From IMG/VR virus record IMGVR_UViG_3300032217_000255, positions 1-37,960 of that record: 37,960 nucleotides of DNA; one strand, 5' to 3'. The number at the start of each line of letters is the position of its first letter. The stretch's first letter is position 1. The notes under the pieces were generated by a model. The model was not told the origin of the DNA and made no database searches. It saw only the letters and a list, made by a program, of their open reading frames with translations. A program made the position numbers and the translations under genes. This stretch comes from a virus. Positions 1 through 8,007 of the stretch are shown one piece after another.

Positions 1-236
1 AACTTAGAGATGATATCTCCTTCACCTTCAAAGCCAGACACAGAAGCAATGTACATTTCGAGTGGAAATGCTTTATTAAATTTGTATTGGGCTTCTCCGA
101 ACATTATGTTTTTATCATACTGCTCTCGGGGAATGTAAATCATATCCCTACCCATAGTCTTGATGATCTCTATGGAGAGATCTTCAATTATGTTCTGTTC
201 ACCTGAATAGTCTTTGAAGTAGGGATTATGAGCCAT
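1..236 (-). CDS. 14: Neck protein gp14, N-terminal part (gene leaves the window)
   Basis: The reading frame starts with ATG at 236-234 and is open to base 1, giving 78 codons beginning MAHNPYFKDYSGEQN. The segments IYIPREQY, EMYIASVSGFEGEGDII and the NPYF start match the N-terminus of gp14-type neck proteins of T4-like phages. In T4, gp14 joins gp13 to form the neck that closes the packaged head and accepts the tail. The start lies one base after the gp13 stop codon, so the two are probably co-translated. The identification is by motif recall plus position after gp13; the C-terminus is not visible. Confidence 0.8.
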   Translation of the reverse strand, partial: MAHNPYFKDYSGEQNIIEDLSIEIIKTMGRDMIYIPREQYDKNIMFGEAQYKFNKAFPLEMYIASVSGFEGEGDIISK

Positions 237-237
237 T

Positions 238-1044
238 TTATCCGACCATGAAGTTTATTGGGAGTTCGTATTCGAGTTGCACTTGTTGTTCTATTAACTG
301 AATTTCGTTTTGTGCATCTGCAACAATTTCTGCACCACGAAGAGTAACACCACCGGGAAGTTGAACACCAGTAAACTTGGACATGTTCATACCCCATTGT
401 CTCTTGATTAGAGCGGTGACATATTTCTTGAGAAGACGATCATTATAGATCTCTGTGAACTTATCTGGATCGAGAGTAACATATGCTTCAATCAAAAGAT
501 TTGCATTTGCTGCCAATTCTTCTTTCCAGTTCATATCAACATGAAGTTTGTTTGTAACCTTACTGAAGCGAATTGCTTTTTCTGGTTGGAACATGTCTTG
601 AATCATATTGATATACCGCTTGGTGCTATCGTATTGAGCAAGACCCATATTACGGCTAGACATTAAATTGGTATTGATGCCAAAGTAATCTGTTAGTGCC
701 ATCTGGTATCGAACATCAAACATGGAGATATTACTGAATGGACCAAACTGAAATAACTTGACGACAGAAACAATGTCTTTACCTGTTGGACCATCACCAC
801 CGAAACCATTTACTGGACCCAAATTATCGGTGTCGATATATTGATTGGTAATATCAGTTGCGGTAACTGGATATAAGAAGTATGCTTTTTCGACACCATC
901 AAAGTGACGCTCTGAGAAGTATTGTAAAGCATCATCTAAACGATCTTCACATTGCTGCCAATCTACATTGATATCTACAACTGGTGCGCCCAGTTGTCTC
1001 AATGAATATTCAATAAGGGTTTGTCTTGAACTTGGTGATGCCAT
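238..1044 (-). CDS. 13: Neck protein gp13
   Basis: The 268-residue product begins MASPSSRQTLIEYSLRQLGAP and continues with VVDINVDWQQCEDRLDDALQYF, the typical gp13 N-terminus of T4-like phages (SRQ.LI.Y.LR.LGAPV..INV...Q.EDR.DDA). T4 gp13 is 309 residues, so this is a slightly short but complete member. The protein forms the head-tail neck with gp14 after DNA packaging. The start is supported by AAGGAG at 1055-1050, five bases before the ATG, and by a late-promoter-like octamer immediately upstream. gp14 follows after one base. Family assignment is firm. Confidence 0.9.
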   Translation of the reverse strand: MASPSSRQTLIEYSLRQLGAPVVDINVDWQQCEDRLDDALQYFSERHFDGVEKAYFLYPVTATDITNQYIDTDNLGPVNGFGGDGPTGKDIVSVVKLFQFGPFSNISMFDVRYQMALTDYFGINTNLMSSRNMGLAQYDSTKRYINMIQDMFQPEKAIRFSKVTNKLHVDMNWKEELAANANLLIEAYVTLDPDKFTEIYNDRLLKKYVTALIKRQWGMNMSKFTGVQLPGGVTLRGAEIVADAQNEIQLIEQQVQLEYELPINFMVG

Positions 1045-1060
1045 AAATTCTCCTTATAGG

Positions 1061-1068
1061 TATTTATG
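1061..1068 (-). promoter_or_regulatory. Late promoter candidate before gp13
   Basis: The minus strand reads CATAAATA, one mismatch from the T4 late consensus TATAAATA that is recognised by gp55. Five bases separate it from AAGGAG, the gp13 ribosome site. The same octamer with the same five-base spacing precedes gp26 at 35902, which argues against chance. Function is inferred. Confidence 0.55.
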
Positions 1069-1080
1069 GCATTTACCAAA

Positions 1081-1671
1081 TTACTTTAAAGGTTCTGAAT
1101 TTAATTTGTTCTCTTGTTGAGCAGCAAGTTTTGCTTGTTGCTCGTCCATAGCCTTCTGCATTGCTTCTGGCATTTCTGGAAGAGTAACAGGCATTTTGTT
1201 CAGATCTTCAAAATTGATATTTTCAATGTAGTACTTACGAGTAATTGGTGGAATTGCTTCGTCTGGTTTGCTTGCGGAGTAATTAGTAAATCCAGGCATA
1301 TTGATTGGGCAATTTAACTTTGGATAGTCCAGTTTGCTATAGTCGGAACCGTTAGCAACCAACCAAGTACCTTGTCTGTCACCACAACCACATCCACCAC
1401 AGAAGTACTGTCCTTCGGTTTTACTCTCTTTTAGATGCTCACATGGTGGAACTACACCATTTAGATGCTTATCACCAAAGCAACTAAGAACTCGTAGTTG
1501 TTTTGTTGCTTTATTAATCTTCTTCTCGGTTAATCCGCGAGAAGTAAGAGACATAGCAAAACTTTGTATCATTCCAACTTTTCTGGAAAATACATTCTTA
1601 TTATCTGGTATAGCAACTGTTCTAAATTCGACAGGATTTGGTTTGCTCGAACAAGACTTATCTTCGCTCAT
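1081..1671 (-). CDS. Cysteine-motif protein of unknown function
   Basis: The 196-residue product is not recognised. Six central cysteines after Cys7 lie at about 64, 77, 91, 94, 96 and 121; the core reads CGGCGCGDRQGTW, then DYSKLDYPKLNCPINMPGF. This CxxCxC plus later CP pattern looks like a small zinc or iron-sulfur site, but no ligand set is proven. The C-terminus (about 155-190) is Gln/Ala/Glu-rich and probably helical or coiled. It sits between the adhesin genes and gp13, where T4 carries wac (fibritin), but no fibritin features are seen. GGAG lies ten bases before the start. It may be a virion or assembly protein. Confidence 0.75.
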   Translation of the reverse strand: MSEDKSCSSKPNPVEFRTVAIPDNKNVFSRKVGMIQSFAMSLTSRGLTEKKINKATKQLRVLSCFGDKHLNGVVPPCEHLKESKTEGQYFCGGCGCGDRQGTWLVANGSDYSKLDYPKLNCPINMPGFTNYSASKPDEAIPPITRKYYIENINFEDLNKMPVTLPEMPEAMQKAMDEQQAKLAAQQENKLNSEPLK

Positions 1672-1677
1672 AATATA

Positions 1678-4260
1678 TTACTCCAATTCAATTCTTCTTA
1701 TTAAACGAACATTAACTTGAGATGTTCTGGGTACTAAGTATATAGACCCGTAATTAGACTTACTATAACTTTGACCAAACATAAAAGATTGTCCTTTAAA
1801 AATCTGAGAATCTATGTTATATGTTGTGGCAGATTGTCTCTCAAAATATGGTGTGGATGTTAAGTATGTACCACTACTCATTGATTTGAATGCTTCTGGA
1901 ATAAAGAAGCCATGATTTAATTTATAGTTAATGAATTCTAATTCATTCTTTGATGGCAAATACCATCCAGAAAGTCTAGAATCATTTCTTAATTTCTCCA
2001 TCGATTTACTTTGTATTCCATAATATGTTTGATTATCACCATAAGTATTCCACAAACCATCATACATTGATGCTGGTATTATTTCTGTTGGTTCAAATTC
2101 ATCATTAAGAATACCAAGATTATATTCATTTGGTGCAACTATAATTGCCCATCTCTTTTTGGTTGTACCATATCCAACAATATTTGGAATATATTCAACA
2201 GCAGAACCAGTAGTTGGATTACCATTAACCACAGATCCTTGTGTATTTAATGGAACACCGGGTTCAAAAATACCAACATATAATCCATCTTTATAATAAG
2301 TTAAATCAGAAGTTGGAAGAACATCTTCGGTTTGTATTGTTATTCTTGGTGCAAAATTATTGCCATTATCATTGCAATCTCCACCAAGTAGAGCATCACA
2401 GAATCCTTCAGGGCATCTACCACCTGATGTAAAATTACCGCCTAAAGCCACACATTCTGCTTGAGATATTACTACACAATTTGTTGTATCACCAGTACCA
2501 CAGGTGCAACAACTTCCAAGCATTTGACTATTACATACATCCATGTCTGGCTCAACTACTGCATAGCAAGCACCACCATAGCACGAAATATCAAGTATGT
2601 CTGTGTATGAAACCAATGGTTGCTTTTCAAATTCCGTATCAGCAAGACCAATTTTTATTATTCTATTGTTTTCATCAACAGCAAAACAAAAATCATTTTC
2701 TGGTCTTTGATTATCTGGAGCCGCACCATTTATACTAGAACAAGAAACCAGTCTATATTTTTTATTTAATGGATAATTCATCTCGTTGTTTAGAGATTTG
2801 CATGTCATTATTCCATCTGCATCAATTCCACAAAAAGTATTAGCACCAAGAGATGCTTTGACAAATTGTTTCTTTGGTAAAGATCTAATAGTATCTCTTA
2901 AATCTTTTAATTCATCTAAGTCATTAATAAATGGAGAATAGTATTCAAAACTGTTGTCTAGTTTTTGTCCAACGAATCCAAGAGTAGCAAAATTAACTTG
3001 AATATTATTTTCACCATTTCCATCGGATTTAGGATTAACATAAACATTATGTTGATAAAGTTTTTTAAGTTTAGTATTTACACTTAATGTTTTAAACTGA
3101 TTATTTTTAGCATCGTAAAATCTACCATAAATTTTTACTGAATTATCAAGAGCAATATAAGCACTAAATGTTTTTGTTGCTATTAAATCTAATACTCTAG
3201 GTAGTGGTGGAAATGATGGTGGAATTGGAGAATTTAATGGTGTTTGTGAAAACCTATTTTTAAATTTTTCAGTTGCAAAATATAATGGAACCGAATTACC
3301 ACTTATCAGTGCAAAATACCCATCAGTCCATCTGTCTGGTTCTGGTGTTCTATAGTCATGAGCGTATCCACCGGGACAAAATTTAATAACTGTAGTATTG
3401 TCATTTGTACTAGCGTACTCATCACCATTTTTTGTCCATTCTAGGCTTGGTGCTAAAATCAAACTATAATATTGAGGATTATCTTTAATTTTTATTTGAA
3501 ATACACCTTGATTTACGCCTTGTGCAAAACTTCCTGCAAAATTATTATCAAACCATTGTTTTTGTTGACAACGACTATAATCTGGCAACTCCCAACAAAA
3601 TACATTTGTTCCATTTTCGCATGAATTTAAAACAAAAGTATTTGTTTCTGATATTTTACATTCATCTGCTGCTGGATTTGCTGCTCCAACTTGTTCAAAA
3701 CACTTTCTTCCATTATTGTAAAAAGTAGAAGTATAGGGATATACTGCTTTTTCTGCACATTCTTTTTCACTACAAACATCTGTACAATTTGCATAAACAG
3801 TTCCGTCATCATTATATTCTGGATGACAACATGCTCTTTTCTGTCTATAATCTAATTGATTTGAGTTTTCTAGTGTACCAGAAATACATAATCTTTTTAT
3901 TTCTGCATTAGCGGCAGATTCAAGAGATGGAAGTGTACAGTCAGAATCAAGTGTCCAACGACCACTAACGGATTGACACTCACACAAAGTTGTTTTTTGC
4001 AAGAAACTAGTAGCAGGACTAAAAGAACAAGCACAGCAACAACCCACACTCGATGGAGTAATATTTAAATTTGCATCGCACTCACCAGCAGTAAAATATC
4101 CATTTTGTAAATTGCAGTCAGAAATTGTAAGATCTGATGTTTTTGTTACATTATTTCCTTCTGCCGAATACACATAACAACAACCAGTTATTGTATTGTT
4201 TGTAACATAATCGCTATAATCTACTACTGTTTGTGATCTTGTTCTAAATTGAATTGACAT
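1678..4260 (-). CDS. Large cysteine-rich adhesin-like protein with RCC1-like and DUF1566-like regions
   Basis: The 860-residue product begins with a cysteine-dense region (about 27-222) containing CC, CCCAC and CxC clusters. Residues about 355-570 contain RCC1-type beta-propeller-like repeats, for example FVKASLGANTFCGIDADG and ILDISCYGGACYAVV. A GxCC module follows at about 582-630 (LGSCCTCG through CNDNG). The C-terminal part has WAIIVAPNEY and GWYLPSKNELEFI, ending in VNVRLIRRI, which matches the DUF1566 (Lcl_C) type. Unlike its three upstream neighbours it has no collagen-like stem. Its location and the shared C-terminal type suggest a host-binding tail or fibre component. Product role is inference; the domain impressions come from motif reading only. 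Confidence 0.7.
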   Translation of the reverse strand: MSIQFRTRSQTVVDYSDYVTNNTITGCCYVYSAEGNNVTKTSDLTISDCNLQNGYFTAGECDANLNITPSSVGCCCACSFSPATSFLQKTTLCECQSVSGRWTLDSDCTLPSLESAANAEIKRLCISGTLENSNQLDYRQKRACCHPEYNDDGTVYANCTDVCSEKECAEKAVYPYTSTFYNNGRKCFEQVGAANPAADECKISETNTFVLNSCENGTNVFCWELPDYSRCQQKQWFDNNFAGSFAQGVNQGVFQIKIKDNPQYYSLILAPSLEWTKNGDEYASTNDNTTVIKFCPGGYAHDYRTPEPDRWTDGYFALISGNSVPLYFATEKFKNRFSQTPLNSPIPPSFPPLPRVLDLIATKTFSAYIALDNSVKIYGRFYDAKNNQFKTLSVNTKLKKLYQHNVYVNPKSDGNGENNIQVNFATLGFVGQKLDNSFEYYSPFINDLDELKDLRDTIRSLPKKQFVKASLGANTFCGIDADGIMTCKSLNNEMNYPLNKKYRLVSCSSINGAAPDNQRPENDFCFAVDENNRIIKIGLADTEFEKQPLVSYTDILDISCYGGACYAVVEPDMDVCNSQMLGSCCTCGTGDTTNCVVISQAECVALGGNFTSGGRCPEGFCDALLGGDCNDNGNNFAPRITIQTEDVLPTSDLTYYKDGLYVGIFEPGVPLNTQGSVVNGNPTTGSAVEYIPNIVGYGTTKKRWAIIVAPNEYNLGILNDEFEPTEIIPASMYDGLWNTYGDNQTYYGIQSKSMEKLRNDSRLSGWYLPSKNELEFINYKLNHGFFIPEAFKSMSSGTYLTSTPYFERQSATTYNIDSQIFKGQSFMFGQSYSKSNYGSIYLVPRTSQVNVRLIRRIELE

Positions 4261-4261
4261 A

Positions 4262-7200
4262 TTAGCAACTTTCGTATGAACTACAATCAGATGAACATAG
4301 TATATCTACACAAATGCCTTCTGCTAGTTTAACTGTTTTTTGTTGTAATTGTGTGGATTGTGTGATTGGAGCAAATGGAGATCCAGAAGATTGTGTAGAT
4401 GAAACTAGTCTACCAGTTTTTTCAATAGCTAATACCCCGGAATCCGGTGCCGTTGTGCATATCACTGGGCATACCGCTGGTGGTAGTTCACGACAACCAT
4501 AATCTCTGTGACAAAACGGACAAGTACCACAATTCAAACAACTATTTCCACATGCCTCTAGATATGTTATCCAATAGTCTGCTGCTAATGGAATAACAAT
4601 ATTATCACTATATCCCATTGTTTGCACAAATGTGCTACCACCCATAAGTTGGAATACACCAGTATCATGATAGAATACTGTGGCAGTTCTAAATGAATCA
4701 ATATTATATCTTAGGTTTCTACCAAAAATACCAAATTTAAATAAGTCAGTAGAAATATCACCACTGGCATAATCATAATCAAACTCATTCGGTTTTATTA
4801 AATATTTTTCTCCAATGTTTGCTAATGTTTCACCACCTCGGGGATAAATAGCAAGTTCATCTTGATTTCGTGGTGGATTAACTATTTTTTCTATTGGACC
4901 TAAAACAGGATAGTCATCTGTTGGTGCGGGCCCCCATTTAAAAGAATCTTCTGGTTCAATAGGGTCGAAACAACCTAAAGAACAACGACCTAACGGAAAT
5001 CCAAAATATCTAGCCCCAGAAATTGATGAAAATCTTAATCCAATTCGATATGGATCAAATTCAATGCGGGGAGAGTGACACTCCGCATTAATATCATCAT
5101 TTATATAACCGTGAATGTATTTTTGACTTGCGTTTACTCCAGCTCTCGGCGGCATTTGATCGATTAAACCATATGTTGCATTACCTAATGCAATTGCTGC
5201 ATTCTTATAAAAACCATTATTACTAGGATCAGTTGAAAATGGTGTTTCATCATCCAATATTGGTTTAAGCCAAGTTTTAAGATTTCCCGAAAAAGTTTGA
5301 GAAACAATATCTCTTATTTGTGATTGTGAAAGTAGTCTTAAATTGAAAGTTTCATCTGTCCAACTGTTGTAGTTTGAACAGGCAGCATTACCTTGTCGAT
5401 ACTGATCTGTCCTTCTTCCCCATAGTGGAGGAAATGGAGCTGGTATATCATTATATGGTTCAATCTTGTTAAATGTTGCATCATTGGGTTCATTATCAAA
5501 TTTAGTTCTAGGAATTTTTATTGGTTTTGTTTCATCGCACACTTTACAGTTTTGGAAATCTGCATAACCAAATCTATTAAGACATTCTTTTTTATTGTTT
5601 TCTGTATTTGTTGAAGAATATGCATAAGCACCAACAAAACGGCATTCATATTTTCCAGTAACAGCAAACCAATTATAGTTCAATTCTCGTGGGTATATGA
5701 ATAATGATCTCTGATCTACTGGTGATGGTTTACCGGTCCAGTCTTCGGTAAAATATGGATTACCATTAACCAAATCAAGTTTTAATTGATATGTACCAGA
5801 CTTAGTTGTTATTGTAGAATTATCTAAGATGCCTTCTTGTCCAATGGGTACACCGTTTAATGTCACATCTTCTAATAATTCCGCAAGGGCTGGGTCTACT
5901 AAAAATGCTGCTCTATATGGTGCTTCCATATTATGTTTAACATTTGCTAACCATTGTGGATCTGTATGTCCAGTTAGACCACCATTTCCATCAGAAATTG
6001 CTTTATTATCTTGTATTTCGGGAAAACACCAGAAACATACTGCGCTTTTTTGACAGTCTACTGGATCGCAGTTACATAAGTCAAATGACTCAGTTGGACA
6101 TTCTTGATCTGCGGGTTGATCAGGTATTTCCTGGCAACTACAATTAAAACAATTCTCATAACAAGTTTTAGTTTTACATGTCACATCAGGAACACATTCA
6201 CCATCCAACAAACCATTCTCTGCACATGTGCCACACACTTGTGAAGTAGTGCAAATAGTATTTTCACATTTATGACAAGTAGATCGGATACAATTCTGTG
6301 TACACGAACTGTTATCTGGGTATAATCCCACTTCTAGACATGTTTTACTTTGATCTATTTGTATAGAGGTACAATTACAACCATTAGTACCAGAATCACA
6401 ACGATAACAAATATTTGGTTGACAGTCACATTTGATATTATCGCATGTTGTATTCTTACCCATATACACACCACCAAGATCACTGCACTCGGCTGGTGTT
6501 TCTACTGCTGTACAAGTATATGTTTCATTTTGATTTTGAATGCAACATGCACCCGGTGCTTTGATAAGATTACAGCAGGATGCTGTTGAACAATCATCAG
6601 CAGTAACACTAGTACCTTCGAGATATCTACAATGTTCATATGTTAATTGACCTAAACATTCACCATTTTTGCAGCAAATACTCGATGGTTTACATTGATT
6701 AAAACATAAACCGGATTTTGTAGTTTCAGTTGATATATTTGTTGCGCTATCATCTGGCCAGACACCATATTCTCCACCACATGTCAATCCAGATATAAAA
6801 TAACCACCAACGGTTTGACAAAAATTTGGATCTATATCAGAAAGACATCTACCTTCAGAACAGCAGACACCATCGGGTTTAGTGGTATCGCCAACCGTGC
6901 ATGAATTTTTATTACATGGAACTAAACCTTCAAATGTTCCTTCTCGTTCGTCGCAATATGACTGAGTAACATAGTCTTCGCAATATTTTGTATTGTCAAC
7001 ATCAAAGTAACAGCATGAACCACGCACACCGGGGCTATTAACTTCTGTAACACCAAATGCACGAGCCGTAAAGTTTGCTCTCCATACAGAATCAGAACTA
7101 GTTCTCCACATATGAAGAATATTTGTTCCGGGATAGAATACTGGTCCACTTGCTTCATCAAATACAACATCTGTTGGAAAATTCCAAACATCATCGCCCT

Positions 7201-7996
7201 CTATAACCAAAGTAACAGACATAATCTGACCGTCTGGAATTGATTCATATGTAAATGCTTTTATTCCAATTGGTGTTGTTAATTGATAAACTGTTGCTCT
7301 AGAAACATCTAATGTGATACCATCAATACCTACATCATAAAAATCATCTAATGATATAATTTTTTCACCACGGTGGATTGGTCCAACAGAAGCAATAGAA
7401 TCTGTTATTTGAGCAACTACATTTCTTCCTGCGGTTTCTCCACCAAAATTTACATATCCATAGTTAGAACCACCAACACGATTTGCAGAAGTTGACACTT
7501 CTGGTATCAAATCTGTGGACATAATGTATGTTCTTTCTTTAACATACACAATCCTATTGTTTTCTGTAGAAGCAGAAATACCACCAGCAGTTGTATTTGC
7601 AGAGATGGTAAATCGTAGAGTTCCATCTTCCTCATAAGTTAAACCAAGCAAACCATTGGTTCTAAAGTTATAGAAATCTAAGGTTATACCACCACATACG
7701 CCCTTTAGTATTGGGTATCCGCCACCAATAGAATCAGCAGTTAATCCGGCATATATTCCGCTTGGTCCCTTTAAAGTTCCAGCAGAAGTTGAAGTTCCAT
7801 CAGATAATACTAATTTAACTTCACCAGTATTTTGATCAACAACTACTTGAGTTATGTAATTGGAATTTAATCCGGTAGCACCAGTTGGACCGCGAACTGT
7901 TTGTACTGGACCTGTACTTCCTGTTGGTCCTATTGGTCCAGCCGCACCCGCTCCAGTTGTTGGATATATTGAACTGTAACCGATATTATTTGACAT
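4262..7996 (-). CDS. Giant collagen-like, cysteine-rich fibre protein
   Basis: The 1244-residue product has a collagen-like stem at about 15-43 (PIGPTGSTGP, RGPTGATG), a beta-rich region to about 325, and a dense cysteine region at about 327-657. Cysteine modules follow a G-x-CC...C...C...GG/EG...C...C pattern, for example GSCCYFD and GACCIQN. A second cluster (CGNSCLNCGTCPFC) is near the C-terminus, which ends with several more cysteines. By hand I count about 70 cysteines. There is no DUF1566-type tail, unlike the two genes upstream. A fibre or host-recognition role is inferred from the collagen stem, size and place in the appendage block. The ribosome site is a weak GAGAG about 8 bases upstream. 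Confidence 0.7.
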   Translation of the reverse strand: MSNNIGYSSIYPTTGAGAAGPIGPTGSTGPVQTVRGPTGATGLNSNYITQVVVDQNTGEVKLVLSDGTSTSAGTLKGPSGIYAGLTADSIGGGYPILKGVCGGITLDFYNFRTNGLLGLTYEEDGTLRFTISANTTAGGISASTENNRIVYVKERTYIMSTDLIPEVSTSANRVGGSNYGYVNFGGETAGRNVVAQITDSIASVGPIHRGEKIISLDDFYDVGIDGITLDVSRATVYQLTTPIGIKAFTYESIPDGQIMSVTLVIEGDDVWNFPTDVVFDEASGPVFYPGTNILHMWRTSSDSVWRANFTARAFGVTEVNSPGVRGSCCYFDVDNTKYCEDYVTQSYCDEREGTFEGLVPCNKNSCTVGDTTKPDGVCCSEGRCLSDIDPNFCQTVGGYFISGLTCGGEYGVWPDDSATNISTETTKSGLCFNQCKPSSICCKNGECLGQLTYEHCRYLEGTSVTADDCSTASCCNLIKAPGACCIQNQNETYTCTAVETPAECSDLGGVYMGKNTTCDNIKCDCQPNICYRCDSGTNGCNCTSIQIDQSKTCLEVGLYPDNSSCTQNCIRSTCHKCENTICTTSQVCGTCAENGLLDGECVPDVTCKTKTCYENCFNCSCQEIPDQPADQECPTESFDLCNCDPVDCQKSAVCFWCFPEIQDNKAISDGNGGLTGHTDPQWLANVKHNMEAPYRAAFLVDPALAELLEDVTLNGVPIGQEGILDNSTITTKSGTYQLKLDLVNGNPYFTEDWTGKPSPVDQRSLFIYPRELNYNWFAVTGKYECRFVGAYAYSSTNTENNKKECLNRFGYADFQNCKVCDETKPIKIPRTKFDNEPNDATFNKIEPYNDIPAPFPPLWGRRTDQYRQGNAACSNYNSWTDETFNLRLLSQSQIRDIVSQTFSGNLKTWLKPILDDETPFSTDPSNNGFYKNAAIALGNATYGLIDQMPPRAGVNASQKYIHGYINDDINAECHSPRIEFDPYRIGLRFSSISGARYFGFPLGRCSLGCFDPIEPEDSFKWGPAPTDDYPVLGPIEKIVNPPRNQDELAIYPRGGETLANIGEKYLIKPNEFDYDYASGDISTDLFKFGIFGRNLRYNIDSFRTATVFYHDTGVFQLMGGSTFVQTMGYSDNIVIPLAADYWITYLEACGNSCLNCGTCPFCHRDYGCRELPPAVCPVICTTAPDSGVLAIEKTGRLVSSTQSSGSPFAPITQSTQLQQKTVKLAEGICVDILCSSDCSSYESC

Positions 7997-8007
7997 TAAT
8001 TACTCTC

